64,000 bases of DNA, taken from contig NZ_JAABNS010000001.1 in NCBI RefSeq assembly GCF_009928425.1, forward strand, positions 992,001 through 1,056,000, given 5' to 3'. The stretch comes from Pseudarthrobacter sp. ATCC 49987. Its GTDB lineage: Bacteria > Actinomycetota > Actinomycetes > Actinomycetales > Micrococcaceae. Made by a program: the position numbers and the translations under genes. Positions 52,046 to 61,376 of the stretch are shown here, piece after piece (the first letter of the stretch is position 1; every line of letters starts with the position of its first letter). The notes under the pieces were generated by a model. It saw nothing but the letters and a program-made list of their open reading frames with translations. It did no database searches and was not told the origin of the DNA.

Positions 52046-52816
52046 GTGACGACTAGCTACGATTGCACGGCAGCCGGGCAACGCGCTGCAGGACTTGAAC
52101 ACGCCCAGCGGGCCATCCGGGAGCACAAGTGTGTGGTCTTCCCGACGGACACCGTCTACGGGATCGCCGCCGATGCGTTCTCCCCCCTCGCCGTGACCTT
52201 GTTGCTGGCCTCGAAGGGCCGCAGCCGCAAGATGCCGCCGCCCGTGCTCATCCCCAGGCTCAATGCCCTGGAGGGACTGGCCACGGATGTTCCGGCCGAG
52301 GCCAGGCGCCTGGCCGAGGCATTCTGGCCCGGCGGACTCACCCTTATCCTGCACGCCCAGCCGTCCTTGGACTGGGATCTCGGCGACACCAAGGGCACCG
52401 TCGCCCTGCGGATCCCGGCCGACGACGTCGCCCAGGACCTGCTGACGCTGACCGGGCCGCTGGCCGTGTCCTCGGCGAACCGCACGGGGCAGGCGGCCGC
52501 GCAGACCGCCGCCGAGGCCGAAGCCCAGCTTGCCGAGTCCGTGGAGGTCTACCTCGAAGGCGGGCTCCGCCCGTCCGAGGGCGCCGAAGCGCTGCCGTCC
52601 ACCATCGTTGATGCCACCGCCGTGCCGCTGCGGGTGGTCCGCCAGGGCGCCATCAGCCTGGAGCGGCTCCGTGAGGTCGTCCCGGATGTGCTCGGCGTCG
52701 GCGAGGAACCGGCCGCCGTCGAAACCCCGCGAACCCCTGAACAAACTGCCAACACCCCAACAGGCACCAGCCCTGAGAGCAGCGCAGCCGCCCCCGATGA
52801 TTCCCCGAGGAACTGA
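52046..52816 (+). CDS. L-threonylcarbamoyladenylate synthase
   Basis: 256 residues from GTG 52046, of the Sua5/YrdC/YciO family. VVFPTDTVYGIAADAFS, SKGRSRKMPPPVLIP and SANRTGQAAAQTAAEA are the characteristic nucleotide- and threonine-binding segments. The enzyme makes threonylcarbamoyl-AMP for t6A37 of tRNA. About 40 Pro/Thr/Ala-rich residues at the C-terminus are outside the domain. AAGAAT ending six bases before the GTG may give a second leaderless start inside the operon. Confidence 0.92.
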   Translation: MTTSYDCTAAGQRAAGLEHAQRAIREHKCVVFPTDTVYGIAADAFSPLAVTLLLASKGRSRKMPPPVLIPRLNALEGLATDVPAEARRLAEAFWPGGLTLILHAQPSLDWDLGDTKGTVALRIPADDVAQDLLTLTGPLAVSSANRTGQAAAQTAAEAEAQLAESVEVYLEGGLRPSEGAEALPSTIVDATAVPLRVVRQGAISLERLREVVPDVLGVGEEPAAVETPRTPEQTANTPTGTSPESSAAAPDDSPRN

Positions 52817-52817
52817 C

Positions 52818-53726
52818 ATGCAGCCCAAAGTCGCCGTCGCGGCAGTAACCTTTGACCGCCATGAGGAACTCACCCTCCTCCTCAAGGGACTGGCCGGACA
52901 GACTGCCCCGATCCATTCGATCGCACTCGTGGACTCGGGTACCGTCCCGGCGACCGCGGTGGTCAACGCCGGCGGGGACAACATCAACTACCTGCGCTCG
53001 GAGGCGAACCTCGGCGGCGCCGGGGGATTCGCCTACGCGATCCTGGCTGCGATGGCCAGCGGCGCGGAGTGGATCTGGATGATGGACGACGACGGCCACC
53101 CCGAGGACGCGAGCTGCCTCGCCGAGCTGCTCAAGACCGCCGAGGAGCACCAGCTGGACATCGTCAGCCCGCTGGTTGCCGCCACGGCCGACCCCAACCG
53201 GCTCTCGTTCAACTTCCGGATCAACGGACTGTTGACCAATGACCGCTCCCGGCTGGCGCCGATGGGCTACCTTCCGGACATGGTGCACTTCTTCAACGGC
53301 GCACTGATCCGCACGGAGGTCTTCTACAAGATCGGCATCCCCGACGTGAAGTTCTTCATCCGCGGCGATGAAGTCGACTTCCTGTCGCGGGTCAAGAAGG
53401 CCGGCCTCAAGTACGGCACCCTGGCCACGGTCGCGGTCCGGCACCCCGCCACCTGGACCGAAATGAAGCCGCTCTTCGGCGGCTTCATCACCCCCGTCAT
53501 TCCCGAGGGCGACTTCAAGCGGTACTGCTACTTCCGCAACCGCGGCTACCTCACCCGCAAGTACCGGAACCTGCGCTGGTTCGGCGCGGACATTGTCGGC
53601 TTCCCGTACTACTTCCTGAAGACCGGCGACCTCAAGGGCCTCGCGCACTGGTTCCGTGCCTACTCCACGGGCTTCCGCGGAAAGGGCTTCGGCTCGCCCG
53701 CCCAACTGATGTCCGCCAACAGCTAG
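52818..53726 (+). CDS. Family 2 glycosyltransferase
   Basis: 302 residues from ATG 52818, one base after the sua5 stop. A GT-A fold is shown by VAAVTFDRHEELTLLLKGL, the GGAGGFAYAI loop and the metal motif WIWMMDDDGHPED (near 88-93); HPATWTEMKP follows later. The WxWxxDDD layout resembles galactofuranosyl- and rhamnosyltransferases of the actinobacterial cell wall. The sugar and acceptor are unknown. It has no membrane span and probably acts at the inner face of the membrane. Confidence 0.88.
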   Translation: MQPKVAVAAVTFDRHEELTLLLKGLAGQTAPIHSIALVDSGTVPATAVVNAGGDNINYLRSEANLGGAGGFAYAILAAMASGAEWIWMMDDDGHPEDASCLAELLKTAEEHQLDIVSPLVAATADPNRLSFNFRINGLLTNDRSRLAPMGYLPDMVHFFNGALIRTEVFYKIGIPDVKFFIRGDEVDFLSRVKKAGLKYGTLATVAVRHPATWTEMKPLFGGFITPVIPEGDFKRYCYFRNRGYLTRKYRNLRWFGADIVGFPYYFLKTGDLKGLAHWFRAYSTGFRGKGFGSPAQLMSANS

Positions 53727-53732
53727 GCCGGC

Positions 53733-54689
53733 GTGAAGAACCTGTTTGCCGTCGTCGTCACCTACAACCGTGCCGATTTCCTGCAGAACCTGCTCGAATC
53801 CTTCAGCCGCCTGACCACTAGGCCGGACCGGATCGTCGTGGTGGACAACGCCAGCAGCGACCACACCGCCGAGGTTGTCTCCCGCGCCATGGCCGCGGGC
53901 GGGCTGCCGATCCAGTACGAACGGCTGTCCGCTAATATCGGCGGCGCCGGTGGCTTCTCCCGCGGCGTCGAGCTTGCCCTCGGTGCCGGCGCCGAGTGGC
54001 TGTGGCTTATGGACGACGACGTCGAGGTCCTCCCGGGGGCGGTCGAGGCGCTGGACAGGTTCACGCCCGACTACTCGTGCATGATCGGCCGCCGTTACGA
54101 CGCCGCCGGCAAGCCGTTCTTCTGGCAGCACCATTTTGTCGAGGCACTCGGCGTTTTCCTGCCTGTTGCTGGCGATGTCTTCCGCACGTCCGACGTTTTT
54201 CACACCAACGTGGGAAATTTCGAGGGGATGCTGATCAAGGCATCGCTGGCCCGGGACATCGGGTTGCCGGACCCCCGGTTCTTCATCACCTGGGATGACC
54301 TCATCTACGGGTGGCTGGCGGCGCAGCAGACACCGGTGGTCTACGTGAACGCCTTTGTCATCAAGAAAGTCCGGGCCCAGCGCCAGGTGGACCTCGGCGT
54401 GCGCCACCTCAACGATTCCTCCGACCTGAGCCGCCGCTACGTGATGCGGAACCGCGGCCATGTGGCGCAGTACCTGCGTGCCCATGGCAAGTTTAACCGG
54501 CTCGGATTCGGTGCCGGGACCGCGCTGACATATTTGAAGGAAATCGTGCGCCTGGTGCTGGTTGAACGCAGCATCAAAGGGGCCGGTGCCTTGTGGCAGG
54601 GATGGCGCGAATCGCGCGGAATCCTCGCCGACCGCAGCTGGGAACCGATGCCGCCGGTGCCCGCTGCGGCGGCCCCGGAACAGGGCTGA
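53733..54689 (+). CDS. Family 2 glycosyltransferase
   Basis: 318 residues from GTG 53733. FAVVVTYNRADFLQNLLESF starts the GT-A fold, with GGAGGFSRGVELALGAG and AEWLWLMDDDVEVLPGA (near 94) as nucleotide- and metal-binding segments. It resembles its upstream neighbour in layout and is probably an ancient duplicate; both have the WxWxxDDD motif of GlfT1-like enzymes. A joint role in linking cell-surface glycan sugars is inferred. Confidence 0.88.
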   Translation: MKNLFAVVVTYNRADFLQNLLESFSRLTTRPDRIVVVDNASSDHTAEVVSRAMAAGGLPIQYERLSANIGGAGGFSRGVELALGAGAEWLWLMDDDVEVLPGAVEALDRFTPDYSCMIGRRYDAAGKPFFWQHHFVEALGVFLPVAGDVFRTSDVFHTNVGNFEGMLIKASLARDIGLPDPRFFITWDDLIYGWLAAQQTPVVYVNAFVIKKVRAQRQVDLGVRHLNDSSDLSRRYVMRNRGHVAQYLRAHGKFNRLGFGAGTALTYLKEIVRLVLVERSIKGAGALWQGWRESRGILADRSWEPMPPVPAAAAPEQG

Positions 54690-54851
54690 ACCAGTTAGGA
54701 ATCCGGGTGAACCAGCCCCCCGGGACCCGTAAGGACCCCGGTTTCCCGCGCGGTAGCGATTAGTATCGAGGGAGACCCGGGTACTGTCCGGCCGTTGTAC
54801 GGCTGGCAATTTTTGAAACAGGCGCATGGCCGCCGTGGTAGTGGAAGTCGG

Positions 54852-56735
54852 TTGCAATCTCTGTTGACTACGAAATCTGAAGCGCACGAACCTGGCGCAC
54901 TGGACGAGAAGAAGCCTCCGCTCTGGATCTGGATCCAGCTCATTCTCGACTCGATGTCGTGGGTCGTGGCGATCGTCCTGGCCCTGCTGCTGCGCTACGA
55001 AATGGGTATCCGGGAAGAGCAGCTTGTCAGTGCCATGGTCATCATGGCCATTGCCATCGTGGTGCAGGCCGTGGCCGGCTATGGCCTGGGACTGTACCGC
55101 GGCAGGTATCCCTTCGGCAGCTTCCAGGAGGCCAAGGCCCTCGTCATCGTCACCGTGATTGCGGCCGCCTCCATCACAGTGAGCCTGCTGGTGCTCTATG
55201 AGGCCATCGGGATCGGCCGCAGCGTCGGACTCATCGCCTTCCCGTTCGCCTGCCTCTTTATGGGAGCTGCCCGGTACGCCAAAAGGCTCTATGTCGAGGG
55301 CAAGAACCGTCCCGGCGACGGCGCCCAGAACACCCTGATCTACGGCGCAGGCTTCCTCGGCAACTCCCTGCTGACGCGCATGCTGCAGGACGCAGACTCG
55401 CCGTATTTCCCGGTCGGGCTGATCGACGACGATCCGACCAAGAAGCACCTGCGGCTCACCGGGGTCCAGGTCCTTGGCCGGGGCGACGACCTGCCGGCCA
55501 TCATCCGGCGTACCCGCGCCACGGTGCTGGTGCTGGCCTTCGCCAACGTCGAGGCTTCCGTGGTCCGGCGGATTTCCGACGCCGTCGTCGGAATGAATGT
55601 CAGGGTGCTGGTCCTGCCCCCGTTGCGGGACATGCTCGGCGGCGGCGCGCCCCAGGGCTTCTCCGATTTCCGCGATGTGGCGGTCGAGGACCTGATCGGA
55701 CGGCGCCCGGTCGACATCAAGGTTGATGAGATTGCCGGCTACATCAAGGGCAAGCGCGTCCTGGTCACAGGGGCCGGCGGCTCCATCGGTTCCGAGCTGT
55801 GCCGGCAGATCACTGAGTTCTCGCCCGCCGAGCTGATCATGCTGGACCACGACGAAACCGGCCTTCAGCACACCCAGATCTCCATCACCGGCCGGGGGCT
55901 ACTCGCGGGGCGCGACACCGTGCTGGCTAATATCCGGGACGCCGCAGCTCTCCAGGAGATCTTCGCGGACCGCTGCCCTGAAGTGGTGTTCCACGCTGCA
56001 GCCCTCAAACACGCGCCGCTGCTGCAGCAGTATCCGATCGAGGCCTGGAAGACCAACGTCCTGGGCACCCTCAACGTTTTGCGCGCGGCGGAGCGCACGG
56101 GCGTGTCACACTTCGTGAACATCTCCACGGACAAGGCGGCCAACCCGACGACGGCCCTGGGACATTCCAAACGCGTCGCGGAAAAGCTGACGGCCTGGAT
56201 GGCCCGCCACACCGGCCGGAAATTCGTCTCCGTCCGGTTCGGCAACGTGATGGGCAGCCGCGGGTCGATGCTGCCGCTCTTCACGGAACAGATCCGGGTT
56301 GGCGGTCCGGTCACGGTCACCGACCCCGAGGTCACGCGGTTCTTCATGACGATCCCGGAGGCGTGCCAGCTGGTCATCCAGGCCGGCGCGATCGGCCGCG
56401 GCGGCGAAGTCATGATCCTGGACATGGGGGAGCCGGTCAAGATCCTTGACGTCGCCCAGCGTATGATCGCGATGTCCGGCAAGAAGGTCGAGATCGTCTA
56501 CACCGGGCTGCGGCCCGGCGAGAAGCTACACGAGGAGCTCGTCGGAACCGGTGAGCTCGACGAACGGCCTCTCCACCCCAAGATTTCGCACACGCGGGCC
56601 CACGAACAGGACCCGGCCGGGCTGAACCTCGATGTCTGGCTGGCCCGCTGCGAGGCCGAACAGGGGATCGATATCGCGTCCATCCCCGACGACGAAGCCG
56701 ATGAACCGGGCGAGAGCATCAGGGCCGCGTCATGA
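54852..56735 (+). CDS. CapD/FlaA1-like nucleotide-sugar dehydratase or epimerase, membrane-anchored
   Basis: About 627 residues. Four membrane helices near the N-terminus (about residues 25-135) are followed by a CoA-binding-like domain (LIYGAGFLGNSLL) and an SDR domain (VTGAGGSIGSELCRQ, near 300) with STDKAANPTTALGHSKRVAE. These enzymes convert UDP-GlcNAc in polysaccharide synthesis. The start is uncertain: TTG 54852 has GGAAG four bases upstream, TTG 54864 gives a more family-like N-terminus, and TTG 54795 is the longest option. It overlaps the next gene by four bases. Confidence 0.85.
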   Translation: MQSLLTTKSEAHEPGALDEKKPPLWIWIQLILDSMSWVVAIVLALLLRYEMGIREEQLVSAMVIMAIAIVVQAVAGYGLGLYRGRYPFGSFQEAKALVIVTVIAAASITVSLLVLYEAIGIGRSVGLIAFPFACLFMGAARYAKRLYVEGKNRPGDGAQNTLIYGAGFLGNSLLTRMLQDADSPYFPVGLIDDDPTKKHLRLTGVQVLGRGDDLPAIIRRTRATVLVLAFANVEASVVRRISDAVVGMNVRVLVLPPLRDMLGGGAPQGFSDFRDVAVEDLIGRRPVDIKVDEIAGYIKGKRVLVTGAGGSIGSELCRQITEFSPAELIMLDHDETGLQHTQISITGRGLLAGRDTVLANIRDAAALQEIFADRCPEVVFHAAALKHAPLLQQYPIEAWKTNVLGTLNVLRAAERTGVSHFVNISTDKAANPTTALGHSKRVAEKLTAWMARHTGRKFVSVRFGNVMGSRGSMLPLFTEQIRVGGPVTVTDPEVTRFFMTIPEACQLVIQAGAIGRGGEVMILDMGEPVKILDVAQRMIAMSGKKVEIVYTGLRPGEKLHEELVGTGELDERPLHPKISHTRAHEQDPAGLNLDVWLARCEAEQGIDIASIPDDEADEPGESIRAAS

Positions 56736-57757
56736 TGCCCGTCCTCCTCACTGCCGGCGTCACCCTGCTCGCGAGCGTCCTGCTTCCGTTTGCCGTCAAG
56801 CCGTGGCTGGTGAAGATGGGTGTGGTCGATGTTCCGTCGGCCAGGTCCTCCCACGGCCGGACCACCATTCGCGGCATGGGGGTGGCTGTGTCGGTTGCCA
56901 CCGCCGTCGGATACGTGGCCGCCGTCCTCCTGGGGGCGGTGACGGTGGACCGGTCAGTCTTCGCCGTGGTCCTTGCGGTCATCGTCGCGAGCGCGGCCGT
57001 CGGCTGGATCGAAGATCTCCGGGGTCTGTCCATCCGTGGCCGCGCCGCCGCGCAGCTGGGGATCGGTGCCGCCGGTTCCGCGGCGCTGATTGTCCTCACC
57101 GGCCAGTCCTTCTGGTGGCTGCCGCTTGCCGCGCTGGCGATTGCGGCCTACATCAACATTGCCAACTTCATGGACGGCGTCAACGGTATTTCCAGTTTCC
57201 ACGGAGTCCTCGCGGGTGCCGCCTACGGGGTCGCCGGAGTGCTGGCCGACCAGCCGTGGCTCACTGCGGGAGGTGCCGTGCTGGCCATGGCCTTTCTGGG
57301 CTTCCTGCCGTGGAACCTGTCCAGGGGTTCCGTTTTCCTGGGCGACGTCGGCAGCTACCTGCTCGGCGCCTCGGTGGCGGCCCTTGCGGTGGCAGGGTTC
57401 CTGAGCGGTGTCTATGTTGAATACGTCCTCTCGCCGATCCTGGTCTACGTTGCCGACACCGGCTATACACTGCTGCGCAGGATCAACGCGGGCGAACGGT
57501 GGTACGCGTCCCACCGCGAGCACGTCTACCAGCGGCTGACCGACGTCGGCTTCTCGCACCTGCAGTCGGCCGGAACCGTCGCAGCGTGCACGGCAGCCGT
57601 GATCGTTCTTGGATTCATCGCCGCCACGGCAGCCCTGCCCACTGTGGTGCTCTGCGTCGCCGGAAGCCTCGGCGTGCTGGCGCTCTACCTGGCGTCCCCG
57701 GACCTGATCCGGCACTTCCGACGGCGTCACAAAGTCACCCGGGCGCCCGTATCCTAA
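56732..57757 (+). CDS. WecA/MraY family phospho-sugar transferase
   Basis: 341 residues with about ten membrane helices. The catalytic regions are DVPSARSSHGRTTIRGMG (near 31), NIANFMDGVNGISSFHG (near 145) and FLGDVGSYLLGA (near 205), the last holding the catalytic Asp. The family moves a sugar phosphate from a UDP-sugar to a polyprenyl phosphate. In most actinobacteria a gene of this type sits between sua5 and atpI, as here. It probably starts the lipid-linked glycan that the upstream transferases extend. Confidence 0.92.
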   Translation: MMPVLLTAGVTLLASVLLPFAVKPWLVKMGVVDVPSARSSHGRTTIRGMGVAVSVATAVGYVAAVLLGAVTVDRSVFAVVLAVIVASAAVGWIEDLRGLSIRGRAAAQLGIGAAGSAALIVLTGQSFWWLPLAALAIAAYINIANFMDGVNGISSFHGVLAGAAYGVAGVLADQPWLTAGGAVLAMAFLGFLPWNLSRGSVFLGDVGSYLLGASVAALAVAGFLSGVYVEYVLSPILVYVADTGYTLLRRINAGERWYASHREHVYQRLTDVGFSHLQSAGTVAACTAAVIVLGFIAATAALPTVVLCVAGSLGVLALYLASPDLIRHFRRRHKVTRAPVS

Positions 57758-57811
57758 GGCTGCACGCCGGCACCAGGCGCGCAACCGGCCGGCGCCGTGT
57801 TCTATCTCGTG

Positions 57812-57817
57812 TAGAAT
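57812..57817 (+). promoter_or_regulatory. Candidate -10 box of the ATP synthase operon
   Basis: TAGAAT lies 63 bases before the first small membrane protein of the atp run. No clear -35 box is visible. Confidence 0.4.
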
Positions 57818-57879
57818 TCAGGTGCGGGTTGACGCCGCGACTTCTGACCAGCACCCGCACCCACGACGATTGGGATCCC

Positions 57880-58365
57880 ATGACCTCCAACGCCGATCCC
57901 GGACCCCTGTCCGGCAACGGACCCGTTGGTGTCTCCGGTCCCACAAAGTCCCTGTGGCTGCGCTTACTGGGGATATGTTCGGCCGTCAGCGGCGGCGCGC
58001 TGCTGCTGGTAGCCCTGGTGGCTCTGCTCATTTCCGGTATGGCCGCTGCTCTCTCCTGGATCTTCGGCGGCGCCCTTGTTGTGGCCTTCTTCGCCATCAG
58101 CCTGATGATCGGCCACTTCGCCGGACGTAACAACCCGTCGGGCGCCATCGGTCTCTTCGCCGCAACCTACTTCATCAAGGTGGTCGGATTTGCCGTGGTG
58201 CTTTTCGCCATCGGTACCCCTGACTGGCTTTCCCGGGGCTGGTTCCTGGCAGGCGCCGTCGTGACTGTGGTCCTCTGGCAGGCAGCCGAGATCTACGGTT
58301 TCAGCACCGCGCGGCTGCAGATCTACAACGACCCCGACACCCCGGAAGGCGGCACCGATGTTTAG
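57880..58365 (+). CDS. AtpI-like membrane protein of the ATP synthase operon
   Basis: 161 residues from ATG 57880. Four hydrophobic segments (about 27-50, 54-73, 88-108 and 112-130) match the ATP synthase I family, thought to assist c-ring assembly or Mg2+ handling. The frame is open further upstream to 57499, inside the previous gene, and is not used. It overlaps the next gene by eight bases. Confidence 0.78.
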   Translation: MTSNADPGPLSGNGPVGVSGPTKSLWLRLLGICSAVSGGALLLVALVALLISGMAAALSWIFGGALVVAFFAISLMIGHFAGRNNPSGAIGLFAATYFIKVVGFAVVLFAIGTPDWLSRGWFLAGAVVTVVLWQAAEIYGFSTARLQIYNDPDTPEGGTDV

Positions 58366-58687
58366 CCGCAAAGAGCGCCACACGGACAAGCCCGTTACCC
58401 CTAAAAGAACCGCCGGTGCCCCCGGTGTTTCGGACAACGGACGCGACGGCGGATACAACGCCGGGATCGCCGTCTTCAGCTACATTGTTGGCGGAATCAT
58501 GGTCTGGAGTTTGATAGGGTGGGGTCTGGATAATCTGTGGGGAACCCGCTGGATTGTGCTCGCAGGCGCCCTGCTTGGAGCCGCGGGAGGGTTCTATCTT
58601 TCTCATATGCACGGCCTCACCAGTTCGCGTAATTCGGCTGGCGGGGACACTGCTGCACGTGGCTCGTCCAAGGACGAGGATCAGTAA
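58358..58687 (+). CDS. AtpZ/AtpI family protein
   Basis: 109 residues. Two hydrophobic hairpin segments (about 34-58 and 65-85) carry GGIMVWSLIGWGLD and GAALLGAAGGFYLSHMHGL-like wording typical of AtpZ. It probably forms a complex with the AtpI-like protein. The basic N-terminus and Ser/Asp tail are cytoplasmic. It overlaps its upstream neighbour and precedes atpB by 91 bases. Confidence 0.8.
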   Translation: MFSRKERHTDKPVTPKRTAGAPGVSDNGRDGGYNAGIAVFSYIVGGIMVWSLIGWGLDNLWGTRWIVLAGALLGAAGGFYLSHMHGLTSSRNSAGGDTAARGSSKDEDQ

Positions 58688-58778
58688 TGCCAAATAATTT
58701 CACACGGGGAGTTTCTGACAGCAACGTCGACTTTCCCCGACCAACGCCCAATGATGGACACTGCAGAGAGGAAACGCG

Positions 58779-59579
58779 TTGATCGCGCTTGCGCTCCCGG
58801 CCCAAGATTCAGGACCTTTTACGCCTCCTGGAATTGAAGAAATGCACCTGCCGGCAATCCTGCCGTGGGGGGCGGCCGAAGGATTCTCCAAGCAGATGCT
58901 GCTGGTTATCCTTTCGGTCGTTATTATCGCCACATTCTTTCTGATGGCTGCCCGCAAGGGTCAGCTCGTCCCCGGCAGGCTGCAGTTTGCAGGTGAAGCC
59001 GCATACGGCTTCGTCCGCAACGGCATCGCCAAGGACATCATCGGCGGCAAAGACTTCATGAAGTACGTCCCGCTGCTGTTTAGCTTGTTCTTCTTCATCC
59101 TGGTGAACAACATCTACGGCGCCATTCCGGTGATCCAGCTCCCCACCTTCTCGCATGTCGGCGGCGCCTACGTGATGGCCGCGATCGTGTACGTCACCTG
59201 GATCGTCATCGGCGTCAAGAAGAACGGCCTGAAGTACTTCAAGCTGGCCACCGTGCCCACCGGAGTCCCGGGCTACATTCTTCCGATTGTGATTCCGATC
59301 GAGATCATTTCCAACTTCCTGGTCCGCCCGGTCACGCACAGCCTCCGTCTGTTCGCGACCATGCTGGCCGGCCACCTGATCGTGATGATCGCCGGTTCCG
59401 GCATTGAGTACCTGGTCACGCAGGAGAACCTCCTGCTCAAGGGCACCTCGATCCTTGTCCTTGGCGGCGCCATTGCCATGTACATGCTGGAAGCGCTGAT
59501 CATGGTCCTGCAGGCCTATGTGTTTACCCTGCTGACCGCCATCTACATCGAAGGCGCACTGCACGCGGACAGCCACTAG
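58779..59579 (+). CDS. atpB: ATP synthase F0 subunit a
   Basis: 266 residues from TTG 58779, with AGAGGAAAC upstream. The essential arginine is in HSLRLFATMLAGHLI (near 190), and about six membrane helices are visible. The subunit forms the proton half-channels against the c-ring. Confidence 0.95.
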   Translation: MIALALPAQDSGPFTPPGIEEMHLPAILPWGAAEGFSKQMLLVILSVVIIATFFLMAARKGQLVPGRLQFAGEAAYGFVRNGIAKDIIGGKDFMKYVPLLFSLFFFILVNNIYGAIPVIQLPTFSHVGGAYVMAAIVYVTWIVIGVKKNGLKYFKLATVPTGVPGYILPIVIPIEIISNFLVRPVTHSLRLFATMLAGHLIVMIAGSGIEYLVTQENLLLKGTSILVLGGAIAMYMLEALIMVLQAYVFTLLTAIYIEGALHADSH

Positions 59580-59657
59580 GCACCCACAAACTTCCCCTCG
59601 TGGGATGAAGCAACCCAAACAACCTGCCGCACAGACGGCATCTTGAAAGGAAGAAAT

Positions 59658-59861
59658 ATGAACGGCAATCTCAACCTCGTAGGTTACGGTCTGTCTGCAA
59701 TCGGCGGTGGTATCGGTGTTGGTCTCGTCTTCGCCGCTTACATCAACGGCGTCGCACGCCAGCCGGAAGCACAGCGTGTGCTCCAGCCGATCGCATTCCT
59801 CGGCCTCGCGCTGACTGAAGCTCTCGCCATCCTCGGCCTGGTCTTCGCGTTCGTTCTCTAG
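59658..59861 (+). CDS. atpE: ATP synthase F0 subunit c
   Basis: 67 residues forming a two-helix hairpin. The polar loop is ARQPEAQ (33-39), the proton carrier is Glu54 in LTEALAIL, and the N-terminal helix has the glycine motif GGGIGVG. The site AAAGGAAG is seven bases before ATG 59658. The protein is shorter than the 80-residue mycobacterial subunit. Confidence 0.96.
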   Translation: MNGNLNLVGYGLSAIGGGIGVGLVFAAYINGVARQPEAQRVLQPIAFLGLALTEALAILGLVFAFVL

Positions 59862-59913
59862 TCGTTCTTAGAACTCAGCGAACATCCAGAACCGAGTAGA
59901 AAAGGACGGGTGA

Positions 59914-60464
<551 letters not shown>

Positions 60465-60465
<1 letters not shown>

Positions 60466-61289
60466 TGGCAGGTGTATCGAGCGAATCGCTCACCGCGGCC
60501 TTGGTGGCGCTGGAAGCCAAGCTTCCTTTCGCCTCGCTGCAGTTGGCTAAGGAACTCTTCGGAATCCTGGGAACGGTGGACAGCTCGGCTGGCTTGCGCC
60601 GCGCCCTGACTGACCCGTCCCGCAGCGGTGACGAGAAGTCGGCGCTTATCAAGCAGCTCTTCGGCGGGAAAGTCTCCGCGGACGCTGTGGAAATCGCGAG
60701 CGGACTGGCCAGCTCGCGCTGGGCGTCCGCCCGGGATATCGGCGATGCACTCGAGACTCTTGCCGCTTCGGTGGTAATTGCCGTTGCTGAGAACAAGTCT
60801 GCCGTCTCTGCCTCAGGTATCAGCGGGCTGGAAGCGCTGGAGAACGATCTGTTCTCCTTCAACCAGGCTGTCGATTCCAACCACGAGGTACAGCGTGCTG
60901 TGTCCGAGCCGCAGGCGAGCCAGGCCGCAAAGGTTGTCCTCGCCGAAAAGCTGGTACCCAGTGCCAGCGAGGAAGCGAAGGTCCTTATCGGACAGGCAGT
61001 TTCGCAGCCCCGCGGCCTCAAGGTGACCAAGCTCGTCCGTCGTTTCGCGGAGCTTGCAGCCAAGCGCCAGCAGCGCTGGATTGCAACGGTCAGCGTCACC
61101 CGTCCGCTGACGGAGACGCAGACCAGCCGCCTGCAGACGGGGCTGAACGCCCTCTACGGACGTGAGCTCAAGATCAACATGAACGTTGACCCGGAACTGA
61201 TCGGTGGCGTCCGGGTCCAGGTCGGTGACGAAGTGGTAGACGCTTCGGTCCTCGCCCGCCTGGGCCAGCTTCACCGCCAGCTTGCCTAA
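60465..61289 (+). CDS. atpH: ATP synthase F1 subunit delta
   Basis: 274 residues, longer than the 177 of Escherichia coli and in line with long actinobacterial delta subunits. The N-terminal helical domain is followed by the conserved C-terminal part with DPELIGGVRVQVGDEVVDAS (near 244). It joins the outer stalk to F1. Confidence 0.94.
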
Positions 61290-61376
61290 CCAGCCGGACC
61301 AGCACAACTAAACGAAACGAAACCCCGGTCATCGTGAGCAACGATGATCACGAAAACAGGAGAGCAGGGACTGCAG

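Noticed and set aside
52653..55871. 1072-codon minus-strand open frame across sua5, both GT2 genes and the CapD-like gene
   Set aside because: It covers four well-supported plus-strand genes and has a His/Gln/Arg-rich shadow composition.
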